Positions 53,245 to 63,500 of a DNA stretch of 64,000 nt are shown here, one piece after another (position 1 is the first letter of the stretch; the number at the start of each line of letters is the position of its first letter). The stretch covers positions 27-64,026 of the forward strand of contig NZ_MSZX01000019.1 of assembly GCF_002021565.1 (NCBI RefSeq). The letters are read 5' to 3'. Position numbers and translations under genes: made by a program. Below the pieces are notes generated by a model. The model was not told the DNA's origin. It was given only the letters and a program-made list of their open reading frames with translations, and ran no database searches. This DNA is from Paenibacillus selenitireducens. GTDB lineage: Bacteria; Bacillota; Bacilli; Paenibacillales; Paenibacillaceae.

Positions 53245-54168
53245 TCACGCATGGAACATCCTGAAGATGCCAATGAACGTATAATCAATCAAGTTGTCTG
53301 AAACAATGATTTGAACTCCTGTAGAACCGAGTTGTTGCAGAAGAGGGGCCTTGAATAAATCATAACTTTTAGCGATTTGTCCTCCTAAAATAATGATCGT
53401 TGGTTGATAAGATAGGATATAGGGAAGGAGCATTTCCGCTAACAGCATTCCGAATTCGGAAAATACATCCATGCAGGCGACATTTCCCGCTTTTGCAGAA
53501 TCGGCAAGATCTTTCACGTCCATTTCCGGAGTAAGTACACCTGCATGTTGGGCCATTTGTAAGATCCCTCTTCGCGAAAACAGATCATCAATCCTCCCGC
53601 CGCGAAACGGCTGATTGTATAGCCAACCATTTTCGGGCACGCCTGGTCCGTGGTTTATGATGTTTGAATGATCAATAAAAGCAGAACCAAGCCCAGTTCC
53701 TAGCGTAAGCGCAATGATGCGATCACTTGGGTAAAGGGTACTCATGCCGAGCGCAAACAGCCGAGCATCATTCTCGAAACGAATGTGAACGTGAAGTAAA
53801 TGTTGTGCCCATTCCTCATGGATGTTTTCTAAATGCGCATAGAATGCTTTCTTGAGATTGATTCCGTAAATGGATTCGAATTTGTTCAACCCGTGAACAT
53901 AACTGATTCCTTGCGAATAATCAAACGGACCGGGAAAGGCAATTCCAATCTGCCAACGGATATTTGGATGGATCTCTTTCGTTAGGTTATAGGACTCATA
54001 CTGTATTTTAATAATGGTCATAAATTGGTTGATAATCGTTGCTGCATCCCGATCGGCAAGAGCGGGGAACTGTTTGTAACTAGATTTCAGAGGGACGCCA
54101 TTCTCAACGATACACGTCTTGATGAAAGTCCCTCCCACATCAAGGGCGATGACATTGTTATACGTCAA
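53245..54168 (-). CDS. ROK-family sugar kinase
   Basis: The 307-residue kinase begins VIALDVGGTFIKTCIV (phosphate 1 loop) and has FENDARLFALG (catalytic Asp), ALTLGTGLGSAFI and ILGGQIAKS. The zinc-binding cysteine motif common in ROK enzymes is missing and is replaced by PENGWLYNQPFRGG. It probably phosphorylates glucose or mannose. No ATG fits; the TTG at 54168 overlaps the end of the isomerase gene by 11 bases, so translation is coupled. Its partner upstream is a phosphomannose isomerase fusion. Confidence 0.83.
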   Translation of the reverse strand: MTYNNVIALDVGGTFIKTCIVENGVPLKSSYKQFPALADRDAATIINQFMTIIKIQYESYNLTKEIHPNIRWQIGIAFPGPFDYSQGISYVHGLNKFESIYGINLKKAFYAHLENIHEEWAQHLLHVHIRFENDARLFALGMSTLYPSDRIIALTLGTGLGSAFIDHSNIINHGPGVPENGWLYNQPFRGGRIDDLFSRRGILQMAQHAGVLTPEMDVKDLADSAKAGNVACMDVFSEFGMLLAEMLLPYILSYQPTIIILGGQIAKSYDLFKAPLLQQLGSTGVQIIVSDNLIDYTFIGIFRMFHA

Positions 54169-55990
54169 GGAGACTCACATCCCAAGATTCGGATACGCCA
54201 GCTTTAATTAATTTGCATGGAGCATCGCCAAGGTTAACTATTTTGTATTCTCCAAAAACAGACGGTAAAATATAGGATTCCGCATATCTAAAATCCACGT
54301 AAACCGATTCATCCGCACGAGACACGATCCGAACTTGTTCACCTTCCACCAAATTGTACATAACCATCTCACCGTTGGTGTTGTCTTCCCATGTATCCTG
54401 CAAATGTACGCGACGAACATAAAACAATAAGTCATCACGCTGCCCTAATAAATATTCTTCATTTTCACCTTGGGTTTGAAGAAGTGTAGGCGCAGGGATA
54501 AGATTTTGTCTCACCCACGCCGTCTTTTTATGAAAATCAATATTATCAAACGCATGATCAATGTTAATTGGACGAGGTTTTCCATCTAATCCTTTACGTA
54601 AAAAATCGTATATTTTAAATGTAAACCACCACGTTGTGGATGAGATTTCAAGGACTAGATTATCTTTACCGGATGTATGCACCGTACCTGTAGGAATAAG
54701 GAACAAGTCGCCTTGTTTTGCATCAAATGAATTCACGTAGTCCGTTAACTGCATAGGGACGCCCGTTTCTTGGGCGGTTTGAACAGCATCGTAAAAGCTT
54801 TCTTTCGTGCATTGCTCTGTTAAGCCCAAATAGACTTTGGAATCGCCGTTCTTCTCCATAATATAATACGATTCCTGCTGGGCCATAAACTCATTGAACT
54901 TATCCCGAATGTACTCTTGTTTCGGATGGACCTGACAAGAAAGATTATCCCCGTCGATGGTATCCAGATAATCGAAGCGAATCGGAAAGTAATCTCCAAA
55001 GAGCTTGACGAGTCGATCTCCCAGAATATTCGTGTATTCATAGTGCATTACCGTTAGAAACGGAAGCTCAATTTGGGTCCCCTTATACTCCAATAGGATA
55101 GAGTTCTCAGGTGCTATAGGTTCAAAACTCCATGCACAATTGATCCAATCCTTCGGTAAATCCGCGAATTTTTTAAGGAACTGGCCTCCCCATACGCCTG
55201 GTGCGAAGAAGGGTTTGACACGCATTGGCGATTTCGCAATGTCTTTGACCATCTCTCGTAATGTATAGGCTGTTGTCATGACCGGAGATGCCGGTTGATT
55301 CATGTCGATGTAGTAATGGATTTGGTCAAGGATTTGTTTGCGGTAAGATTCCATAATCGGCCATTCTACGAACAGGGATATTTTATATTTCTCAACCGCA
55401 TCCCGATTCCAATTCAAGCCGAAATTAAGCAGCTGGAGCTTGTGTTCGATTTGTTGGTATTCTCGGGAAACGTCTAAATAGTAGGTGATATCGAAATGTC
55501 CGTTTCCAAGCCAATAGGCGCCTGGACCAAAAGTAATGACGAATGTCGGGTAGTTGGAGGCAGGGCAGGATGCAATGGCTTGGTTCATCCAACTTGATAC
55601 CTGAGCTTGCGCATCGGGTTCAAAATAATCATCGATCGTTCCTTCCGCGAAATATCCGAATGCACGGTTGTCTGAAATATTGGGATGAAATTGCTTACGC
55701 AAAGCCTCACTCGTTTTCATGTAACCATCGGTACCTAAGGTAAGCACGGCGTAGCCGTTTTTCTCCAGCGTATCTATAGTTCTTTGAAGAACAGATTGGA
55801 AAAGAGCACCATGGGTACCATCGAATGATACTCGGATGATATCTTGCTGCTTATTTTTGGCGAAGTGCACAAGCGGCGTTATGATTGCATCAAATCCTTT
55901 TTGCAGTCCTGGTTCGGCGAATGGGGCGTCCGTTCCTGGCGAGATATGCTGTTGGAAGCGAATAGGGTTAATCGGCCTTTTTTCAAACAC
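54158..55990 (-). CDS. class I mannose-6-phosphate isomerase with extra N-terminal domain
   Basis: Residues 260-610 form a type I phosphomannose isomerase, including LSCQVHPKQEY (zinc ligands), GDLFLIPTGTVHTSG and LEISSTTWWFTFKIYD. It interconverts mannose 6-phosphate and fructose 6-phosphate. The first 230 residues are not part of the usual enzyme: they contain IIRVSFDGTHGALFQSVL and VLTLGTDGYM, resembling a P-loop uridine kinase-like fold with a degenerate loop. The GTG at 55990 is preferred; AGGAG lies 10 bases upstream, whereas the GTG at 55999 is too close. It overlaps the ROK kinase gene. Confidence 0.82.
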   Translation of the reverse strand: MFEKRPINPIRFQQHISPGTDAPFAEPGLQKGFDAIITPLVHFAKNKQQDIIRVSFDGTHGALFQSVLQRTIDTLEKNGYAVLTLGTDGYMKTSEALRKQFHPNISDNRAFGYFAEGTIDDYFEPDAQAQVSSWMNQAIASCPASNYPTFVITFGPGAYWLGNGHFDITYYLDVSREYQQIEHKLQLLNFGLNWNRDAVEKYKISLFVEWPIMESYRKQILDQIHYYIDMNQPASPVMTTAYTLREMVKDIAKSPMRVKPFFAPGVWGGQFLKKFADLPKDWINCAWSFEPIAPENSILLEYKGTQIELPFLTVMHYEYTNILGDRLVKLFGDYFPIRFDYLDTIDGDNLSCQVHPKQEYIRDKFNEFMAQQESYYIMEKNGDSKVYLGLTEQCTKESFYDAVQTAQETGVPMQLTDYVNSFDAKQGDLFLIPTGTVHTSGKDNLVLEISSTTWWFTFKIYDFLRKGLDGKPRPINIDHAFDNIDFHKKTAWVRQNLIPAPTLLQTQGENEEYLLGQRDDLLFYVRRVHLQDTWEDNTNGEMVMYNLVEGEQVRIVSRADESVYVDFRYAESYILPSVFGEYKIVNLGDAPCKLIKAGVSESWDVSLLDV

Positions 55991-56110
55991 GAATGTCACA
56001 CTCCTATATTATGATTAATCCCATTGTAAGGAGTGTTTGCGAAGATTTCTTTAGAAACAGAATCCTATTTTTTGTACAATTCGGACATGGAATGAAAAAA
56101 GAATTACGCA

Positions 56111-57031
56111 TTATGCAAAATGATTTGGTAGTTTTCGCGTTTGTCTGCCTTCCGTAAATTGCGATTTTCGAAATCTAGCAGGCGAAACACCTAGCATTTT
56201 CGTAAATACGCGTGTAAAATAATGAACCGACTCGAACCCCGTAAGTTTAGCTATTTCTTTGATGGCGAGATCACTGTTAAGTAGATAATCTTTCGCTTGT
56301 TGCACTCTTCGTTCTTGAACGTAGTGTACGAAGGTTTGCCCCAACTGGGAATGAAAGAGCCTAGACAAATGGCGCGTGGAGATGCATAGTTCTTTTGCAA
56401 CATGTTCAATGCTTACTGCGGAGGATAAATTGTCCTCAATATAGAGTTTGGCTCGTGTAAATTGACGATGTTCTTCGGTATCTTCGACTAAAGATTCATG
56501 ATCAAATGCTGGATCAGGCGACAAACTGTGCAGTAAAGAGTACAGCAAAGAAAGGCAAAGTAAATTCAACATATCTTTGAATACCGGTTTCTTGTTTTCG
56601 ACTAAGCTAAAAACGGTTTGCCAAATCTGAGCAGAGATTTCAGCATCTTTCATATCAGCGACGACTTTGCCGCGGTGAATTAGGTTTCGAACATTTCGGC
56701 AGTAGTCTTCTGAGGATCTCTGTTCGTCGATTTCAAATGCTACGAAAAATAAGATAAGACCTTGCTCGCTGCGAATTTGATGCCATATGCCGGGTCTTGA
56801 ACAGAATAAGGTGCCATCACTCAAAGGATAGGTTGTGCCGTCATCCTCATAACTGCCTTCCCCTTGCAATACATAACATACTTCAAAGAATGAATGACGG
56901 TGCAATGAGTTGTTATAATGTTCGGGCATAAAGCCCCAGTAATGAATACGAAAAGAAACTTGTTCATTGGTAATTTCCGATATGTGCTGATTGAGAAGTG
57001 CGTTTGCTCTCCGATAGGTTTCGTAAGACAT
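56111..57031 (-). CDS. AraC-family transcriptional regulator with cupin domain
   Basis: The 306-residue regulator has an N-terminal cupin (LHRHSFFEVCYVLQGEGSY, SRPGIWHQI) that binds a small ligand such as a sugar. A C-terminal AraC double helix-turn-helix follows (VSIEHVAKELCISTRHLSRLF, IKEIAKLTGFESVHYFTRVF). It lies 111 bases upstream of the isomerase gene on the same strand and probably activates that operon. It is related to the decayed copy at 6919-7118. Confidence 0.87.
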   Translation of the reverse strand: MSYETYRRANALLNQHISEITNEQVSFRIHYWGFMPEHYNNSLHRHSFFEVCYVLQGEGSYEDDGTTYPLSDGTLFCSRPGIWHQIRSEQGLILFFVAFEIDEQRSSEDYCRNVRNLIHRGKVVADMKDAEISAQIWQTVFSLVENKKPVFKDMLNLLCLSLLYSLLHSLSPDPAFDHESLVEDTEEHRQFTRAKLYIEDNLSSAVSIEHVAKELCISTRHLSRLFHSQLGQTFVHYVQERRVQQAKDYLLNSDLAIKEIAKLTGFESVHYFTRVFTKMLGVSPARFRKSQFTEGRQTRKLPNHFA

Positions 57032-57281
57032 TCAAAGATCCTCCACATGAAGATTTAAATTTAGCAAAGTACATATGTAAAGCCAAAGCGAACGTCAATC
57101 ACGATCATAGGTGAATGATATTATCTAGACGAGGTTCTCCTAAGTATGTAATATAAACGTTTGACTCAATACAACTATTTAACGCAAAAAAAGTGTAATT
57201 TTGTCCCAAAAGTTAGTGCCTGTTCTAGTACCTTATACTATGCATGAAAAATGCGGTAAAATAAACAAGAGGTGATGCTTT

Positions 57282-57614
57282 ATGGACAAAATTTCAATTG
57301 ATGAACTGTTTGGAAAATTAGAAACTGAAGAAGTTTTATTGCTCGATGTCCGCGGTCAAGCAACCGTTTCTGAGTTTATCCCGGAACATAGCAACCTTCA
57401 TCGCATCCACATTGAAAAAGGCGAAATCAACAATTGGTCAGAGACTACCAAGGCTGAAATTCAAGAGTTTGCTGAAGGTAAAACATTGTACGTAACATGT
57501 TCAGGGGGCTACTCTGGAACAAGTTGTGCGATCTTATTGCGCGAGAAAGGATTTGACGCTGTCACAGTTGATGGTGGAATGCGTGCATGGCAGGCAGAAA
57601 TAACAAAAAAATAA
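57282..57614 (+). CDS. rhodanese-like domain protein
   Basis: The 110-residue single-domain protein has LLLDVRGQA and the active-site loop VTCSGGYSGTS with Cys73, which would carry a persulfide. It ends GFDAVTVDGGMRAWQAEI. Single-domain rhodaneses move sulfur in the cytoplasm. GAGGTGAT lies before the ATG. It stands alone before the nar genes, followed by hairpins, so a link to nitrate metabolism is unproven. Confidence 0.85.
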   Translation: MDKISIDELFGKLETEEVLLLDVRGQATVSEFIPEHSNLHRIHIEKGEINNWSETTKAEIQEFAEGKTLYVTCSGGYSGTSCAILLREKGFDAVTVDGGMRAWQAEITKK

Positions 57615-57709
57615 TATCTTTTTTGGAAAAAGGAAGTGGCTGTCCCAGAAATCATTTTTGGAAATGGCAGCCCCCGTTTATGACGTCGAGATACAGTATG
57701 ACAGCAAAC

Positions 57710-57734
57710 AGCCCCAGCATTTGTCTGGGGCTTT
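57710..57734 (+). terminator. hairpin after rhodanese gene
   Basis: AGCCCCAG pairs with CTGGGGCT, followed by a short TTTC tail. Confidence 0.55.
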
Positions 57735-57746
57735 CGCATGTTTTAG

Positions 57747-57836
57747 GGCGGTGCGCAATACCGGTTACCTGATTTAAAGGATGATCCCGCTGTTCAGGCG
57801 GTTTTGAAGTCCGAAAATTTATCCAAACGAATGTAA
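57747..57836 (+). pseudogene. possible C-terminal gene fragment
   Basis: A frame without a start codon reads YRLPDLKDDPAVQAVLKSEN, then LSKRM and a stop, right before a terminator at 57845. It has the look of a protein end left after deletion of the rest. No family was recognised. The rest of the 346-base gap holds two hairpins and the narK upstream region. Confidence 0.3.
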
Positions 57837-57844
57837 TGAGTACA

Positions 57845-57875
57845 AACAATCGCGGAAATTGCGGTTGTTTTTTTT
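57845..57875 (+). terminator. intrinsic terminator
   Basis: AACAATCGC pairs with GCGGTTGTT (one G-U pair), followed by eight or more T, about 85 bases before the nitrate transporter gene. Confidence 0.75.
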
Positions 57876-57960
57876 GTCGATTATTCGAAATTAATATTGG
57901 GTATGCTTAGACTTAAAGGAAAAAAGATCCATTTATTGTGAAGGGAAAGGAGAGAAATCA

Positions 57961-59460
57961 TTGAGATCTAAGATTCAATTGCCACTGCAGACCGTAAGCC
58001 TTGTTGTCTCTTTTATGTGCTGGGTGCTGATTTCCTCGCTAATTCCATACATCAAGGAGGATATTGCGCTGACCTCGGGCCAGCTTGCATGGGTGTCTGC
58101 AATTTCCGTCATTCTAGGTTCGATATTACGCATACCCATCGGCTATTACGCCAATCGGTTTGGCGCCCGCATTCTGTTTATGATTAGTTTCCTGGCGCTG
58201 CTTCTTCCCATATGGTATCTGAGCTTGTCTAACTCCTTCGTGGACCTGATGATCAGCGGTTTGTTTCTCGGCATTGGTGGGGCGGCGTTCTCCATCGGTG
58301 TGACGTCTCTGCCGAAGTATTACCCGAAAGAGAAACACGGGACGATCAATGGGATTTATGGCATAGGAAATGCAGGGACGGCATTTTCAACATTCGGTGC
58401 CCCTATTCTTGCTCAAGCCTTAGGTTGGAGGACGGCTGTCTATTGGTATTTAGCGCTGGTAGCCTTGTTTGCACTATTGAATTTTGTATTTGGGGACAAG
58501 CAAGAGATACGTGTGAAGAATTCATTATCCGAGCAGATCAAAGCGGTGTACCGCAATCAAAAATTGTGGTTCCTGAGCATTTTCTATTTTATTACCTTCG
58601 GCTCGTTCGTCGCTTTTACGATTTATCTGCCGAATTTCTTGGTGGATCATTTTGAATTGAGCAAAGTGGATGCAGGGATTCGAACCGCAGGATTTATCGT
58701 GTTAGCAACGATTTTTCGGCCGATCGGAGGCATTGTCTCGGATAAAATCAATCCATTTCTCGTGCTCATGTTCGTCTTTGGTGGATTGACCTTATCGGGC
58801 GTCTTGCTATCTTTTACCTTGTCGATGCCGTTATTCACGGTCGGATGCTTGGCTGTCGCTGTCTGTGCCGGTACCGGGAATGGTGCGGTGTTCAAGCTGG
58901 TGCCTATGTATTTCTCAAAACAAGGTGGGATCGTGAATGGAATCGTGTCGGCAGCCGGGGGGATAGGCGGTTTCTTCCCACCTCTGATGCTAACCTCCTT
59001 ATACGGCATGACAGGTCAGTATTCGATTGGGTTCATGGCATTGTCGGAAGCTGCTTTAGCGAGCTTGATTCTGGTTTTCTGGATGTCTTTTCAGGCGAAA
59101 ATGCAGCTGTCCGCGGATATCTTAGAATCCACTGCGGATGCGGTGATGGTGACGGATCCACAGGGGATCATTATGACGGTCAATCATGCGTTCACGAAAA
59201 TTACAGGGTATACCAATGAGGATGTTGTAGGGCGAACACCGGCTGTTCTCAGCTCGGGTCACCATGACCGTGCATTTTATGAATCTTTCTGGAGCACGCT
59301 GCTTACGACGGGCCACTGGCAAGGAGAGATTATGAACAAACGAGCCGATGGATCCATATTTCGAGAATGGCTAACCGCGAGTGCGGTGAAAGATGATCAA
59401 GACCGTGTGAAGAATTATGTCGCGATATTCAGTGATTTATCTAAATTAAAGGAGAGATAG
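57961..59460 (+). CDS. narK: NarK-type nitrate/nitrite transporter fused to a PAS domain
   Basis: Residues 1-380 are a twelve-helix MFS nitrate/nitrite transporter (LPLQTVSLVVSFMCWVLISS, FRPIGGIVSDKINPFLVLM, nitrate signature VCAGTGNGAVFKLVP). It should bring nitrate in, or exchange it for nitrite, for the reductase encoded downstream. Residues 386-499 form a PAS domain (DILESTADAVMVTDPQGIIM, ITGYTNEDVVGRTPAVL, GEIMNKRADGSIFREWL) that ends in the usual S-box linker with no effector domain. Typical NarK proteins end at about 400 residues. The TTG at 57961 has AAGGAGAG upstream. Three small genes and narG follow in the same direction. Confidence 0.88.
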   Translation: MRSKIQLPLQTVSLVVSFMCWVLISSLIPYIKEDIALTSGQLAWVSAISVILGSILRIPIGYYANRFGARILFMISFLALLLPIWYLSLSNSFVDLMISGLFLGIGGAAFSIGVTSLPKYYPKEKHGTINGIYGIGNAGTAFSTFGAPILAQALGWRTAVYWYLALVALFALLNFVFGDKQEIRVKNSLSEQIKAVYRNQKLWFLSIFYFITFGSFVAFTIYLPNFLVDHFELSKVDAGIRTAGFIVLATIFRPIGGIVSDKINPFLVLMFVFGGLTLSGVLLSFTLSMPLFTVGCLAVAVCAGTGNGAVFKLVPMYFSKQGGIVNGIVSAAGGIGGFFPPLMLTSLYGMTGQYSIGFMALSEAALASLILVFWMSFQAKMQLSADILESTADAVMVTDPQGIIMTVNHAFTKITGYTNEDVVGRTPAVLSSGHHDRAFYESFWSTLLTTGHWQGEIMNKRADGSIFREWLTASAVKDDQDRVKNYVAIFSDLSKLKER

Positions 59461-59462
59461 AC

Positions 59463-59915
59463 ATGTCAGGACGCGCTCTGAAAAATGTGGATAGTCATTC
59501 TTCAATTCATGAAGCTGCACTGGAGGAGGCCAAGGAATTGGTAGAGATTCTTCACCGCTGCTTGACCGAAGGTGAGCATGATAAAGCTCTGGAGGTGGCC
59601 TATATCAATGTAGAGCATTGGGAGACCCGAACACTTCAACATGCGGAGAGCGAAGAGGGTGGTCTATATAAGGAAGTTGTTGAGGCGAACGCCGAATTAA
59701 GAGAGACGGTGGCGGCTTTAACGAGAGATCATAACTTGATGCGGTACTTGGTGAGAGATATTAAAGAGATGTTGGAAAACGAAGGGGCGTCTGATCAGGT
59801 GCTGCAACGATTCTACGCGCTCATTCTGATCGATACCTATCATAACCATGATGAAGAAACGATGATTGGGCATGAAATGGAGGCACCGCGACATGCATCT
59901 GGAGAAGCCAGCTAA
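59463..59915 (+). CDS. hemerythrin-like HHE-domain protein
   Basis: The 150-residue all-helical protein has a His/Glu pattern (His52, His60, Glu62 and Glu64, His90, then His127, His129 and Glu131 in YHNHDEE). This suits a non-haem di-iron site that can bind oxygen or nitric oxide. It starts two bases after the transporter stop with AAGGAGAG overlapping that stop, so they are coupled. In a nar operon it could sense or protect against oxygen or nitric oxide, or help assemble the reductase; this is inference. Confidence 0.75.
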   Translation: MSGRALKNVDSHSSIHEAALEEAKELVEILHRCLTEGEHDKALEVAYINVEHWETRTLQHAESEEGGLYKEVVEANAELRETVAALTRDHNLMRYLVRDIKEMLENEGASDQVLQRFYALILIDTYHNHDEETMIGHEMEAPRHASGEAS

Positions 59916-59916
59916 G

Positions 59917-60225
59917 ATGAGTGATAACGTCTCGTTCGAGAAGCCCTTACGTTCCGTGGAGCCTGCATTATACGGATGGCTTCAATCGGAGATGAGCCGT
60001 CTGCATATTCATCCGTATGACGTCCATGCAGGCGCAGAGGTCCAATCGGATGGGGTTCTGGTCCGTTTGCGATTTGGAGAACGTCTCTCGTATGTACAGG
60101 AGCAGCATTTTTCGAGGGATGCCATCGAATCGCAAAGTTTAGAGATTAATCGTTTCTTCGCTAAGGTTGGCGAAGATATCCAAAAAGCGTTAGTGTCAGA
60201 TTACTTCAAAATGATGAAGCCGTAA
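59917..60225 (+). CDS. hypothetical protein of the nar cluster
   Basis: I do not recognise a family for this 102-residue soluble protein. It has a mixed fold, with VEPALYGWLQSEMSRL at the start and a beta-hairpin (DGVLVRLRFGERLSYVQEQ) in the middle; it has no cysteine. The ATG at 59917 begins one base after the hemerythrin stop; an upstream ATG at 59893 with a strong GGAGG is an alternative. It is enclosed by nar genes and is almost certainly cotranscribed with them. Confidence 0.65.
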   Translation: MSDNVSFEKPLRSVEPALYGWLQSEMSRLHIHPYDVHAGAEVQSDGVLVRLRFGERLSYVQEQHFSRDAIESQSLEINRFFAKVGEDIQKALVSDYFKMMKP

Positions 60226-60249
60226 CAATACAGCTTAGGAAGGCAGGAT

Positions 60250-60522
60250 ATGACCTTGGTCAATGAAGAGGCGTTGTTTATCCAACAGGATTTGAAGGAT
60301 TTGAATGCGATATTGGAAATGCGGTTTGGGGAGGTACCTGCAGAGGTCTTGGATATCATGACGAATATCCGGGATTTAAATCGACTGCAGCGGCTCATCT
60401 TGGTTGCTTGTAATACGCCGGACTGGAAGGTGTTTGTGGAGGAGCTCCAAGAAGGTGAGGGCGCCTACCGCTTAACAGGCGAAAGATTTAATCCGTTGGG
60501 AATGACTTCGAATGAAGGGTGA
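60250..60522 (+). CDS. small hypothetical protein before narG
   Basis: The 90-residue helical protein contains LEMRFGEVPAEVLDIMTNIR followed by DLNRLQRLILVACN, a pattern seen at the C-terminus of some transposase-associated and DUF4351-like proteins. The function is unknown. AGGAAGGCAGGA precedes the ATG. It ends five bases before narG, so it is coupled to it. A chaperone or adaptor role in nitrate reduction is possible but unsupported. Confidence 0.65.
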   Translation: MTLVNEEALFIQQDLKDLNAILEMRFGEVPAEVLDIMTNIRDLNRLQRLILVACNTPDWKVFVEELQEGEGAYRLTGERFNPLGMTSNEG

Positions 60523-60527
60523 TATCC

Positions 60528-63500
60528 ATGGCAGATAAACAGAATAGATTACTCCAATCTTTGAAGCACTTGAAGCGAGGCGAACGCATCAATGAGGGAT
60601 GGACAGAGGAGAGCGTTCGTTCAAGAGACTGGGAAGACCTGTATCGTGGGCGTTGGCAGCATGATAAGATTGTCCGATCGACACACGGTGTGAACTGCAC
60701 GGGGTCTTGCAGCTGGAAGGTGTACGTGAAGGACGGAATTATTACATGGGAAACCCAGCAGACGGATTATCCGACAACGGGCCCTAATTTTCCAGAATAT
60801 GAACCAAGAGGCTGTCCCCGAGGGGCGAGCTATTCTTGGTACACCTATAGTCCTATACGGGTGAAATATCCTTACATACGCGGTGATCTAGTGGAGTTGT
60901 GGCGAGCTGAACTTGCACAAGGCCATGATCCTGTCACCGCTTGGCGCAATATCGTGAATGATCCGCAGAAGCGAGAGCGATACGTGAAGTCGAGAGGGAA
61001 GGGCGGATTTGTGCGGGCAGACTGGCAGGAGGCCTGTCAGATGATTGCGGCGGCGACGATTCATACGATTAAGACGTATGGACCGGATCGTGTGGTCGGA
61101 TTCAGCCCGATCCCGGCCATGTCCATGGTGAGTTATGCGGCGGGAACGCGATTTTTGTCCCTGATTGGCGGCACCATCTTAAGCTTCTATGATTGGTACG
61201 CGGATCTTCCCCCTGCATCTCCACAAATTTGGGGTGACCAGACAGACGTGCCCGAGAGCGGTGATTGGTATAATGCGAAGTACTTTATCATCTGGGGTAC
61301 GAATCTGCCGCAGACCCGTACACCTGATGCGCATTTTATGGTGGAATCGCGTTATAACGGAACGAAGGTGGTTGGGGTCAGTCCGGATTATGCGGAATAT
61401 GAGAAGTTCGCAGATATCTGGCTGCCAGCTAAGGTGGGTACCGATGGCGCTCTGGCCATGGCTATGACGCACGTGATTTTGAAGGAATTCTATGTGGATC
61501 GAGAGACTCCATACTTTATTAATTATGTCAAGAAATTTACAGATTTGCCGTTCCTGGTCATGATCAAGGAAGATGAGAAAGGTATACGTTCTGACCGCTT
61601 TTTGCGCGCATCAGATCTTCATGATGCACAAGAATTAGCCGAGTGGAAGACACTTGTCTGGGATAGCGTCGCGAATGTACCGTACGTGCCGAATGGGAGT
61701 CTTGGATTTCGTTGGGATCAAGGGAGTAAGTGGAACCTCGACCTCTTGAGGGAAGACGGAACATCCGTGGATCCGCACCTGTCATTTATACATGCAGCTG
61801 ATGAAATTGTGAAGGTTGATTTCCCTTATTTCGGTGAGCGTGATGGCGAAATTGTACAGCGTGGGGTACCGGTGAAGCATCTTCAAAGTCACACGGGCGA
61901 GGTGTACAAAGTGACAACGGTCTATGACCTCATGATGGCGCATGTGGGTGTAGGAAGGGGATTGACCGGCGATTACCCGGCTGATTATGACGATGAGAAG
62001 CCTTATACTCCTGCTTGGCAAGAAGCGATTACGGGTGTCAAGAAATCCCATGTCATTCAGGTGGCACGGGAGTTCGCTGATAATGCAGCAAGAACGGGCG
62101 GCAAATCCATGATCGCGATGGGTGGAGGGACGAACCACTGGTTCCATAGTGATCAGATCTATCGTTCGATCTTGAATCTTGTCCTGCTTACGGGGTGTCA
62201 AGGTGTAAATGGCGGCGGTTGGGCGCATTATGTCGGCCAAGAAAAGGTTCGTCCGTTAGAAGGTTGGCAGCAGGTAGCTTTTGCCGGGGACTGGTCGAAG
62301 CAGGCACGATTGCAGAATGGTACGTCGTTCTTCTATTTTGCGACAGAGCAATTCCGTTATGAGGCCAAAGAAGATCGTGCGGAAGAGCCCCCTTGGGGAG
62401 GACGCTATAGTAAGATGCATCCGGCCGACATCAATGCGATGGCGGCGAGGCTCGGATGGCTTCCCTCGTTCCCGCAGTTCTCTCAGAATTCGCTGGATCT
62501 GGTTCGCGAGGCGAGAGAACACGGTGCGAAGACGGATGAAGAAGCAGCGGCATACATCGCCCAGCAAGCGGCCAAGGATGAGATTCAGTGGTCGATAGAG
62601 CATCCGAATGATCCGCGGAATTTCCCGCGCGTCTTCTTCAACTGGCGCTCCAATCTTCTGGGCGACAGCGGGAAAGGCCATGAGTATTTCGCCAAGCATT
62701 TAATCGGTGCAGACAATCATGTACTCACCGATACGACCCATTCCTGGCAGCCTGAGGATGTGAAGACGACGGCGGAACCGCCGGAAGGGAAGACAGATCT
62801 CTTCGTCAGTCTGGACTTTCGGATGACGAGCTCGGGACTCTTCTCGGATATCGTCTTGCCTGCCGCAACTTGGTACGAGAAGTTTGATCTAAGCAGTACC
62901 GATATGCATCCGTTCGTACATCCCTTCAATCCGGCGATCTCGCCGCCTTGGCAAGCCAAGAGTGATTGGGATGCGTTCCGAGAGATAGCGAAGGTGTTCT
63001 CGGAGCTCGCAGCGAAGCATCTTCCCGCTACGGAGGATGTGGTGATGTCACCGCTTGCACACGATACGCCAAGTGAGGTCGCACAAGTGCATGGTCGAAT
63101 ACAAGACTGGCGCAAAGGGGAAACCCCTGCCATACCTGGCAAGACGATGCCGTCATTCCACATCGTTCAGCGGGATTACCCGAAGGTCTATGAGAAGATG
63201 ATTACGCTGGGACCGAACATTAAGAACGGCTATGTCTCTAAGGGTGTGAAAATTCCAGGTGAGCAGGTCTATAAGGAGCTCCTTGAACGATTAGGTCCTT
63301 CTCGCAGGGACGGGATTGGGAAAGGGTGTCCGGATTTATATACAGATCAGCAAGCGATCGAAGCCATTCTACTCATGTCGGGTGCAACGAATGGAAAGCG
63401 GGCCGTGGAAGGCTGGCGCTCCATGGAAATGAATACAGGCAAGAAGCTGACGGGGATTGCCGAACCTCGCGAAGAAGACGCATATACGCTTGCGGATATT

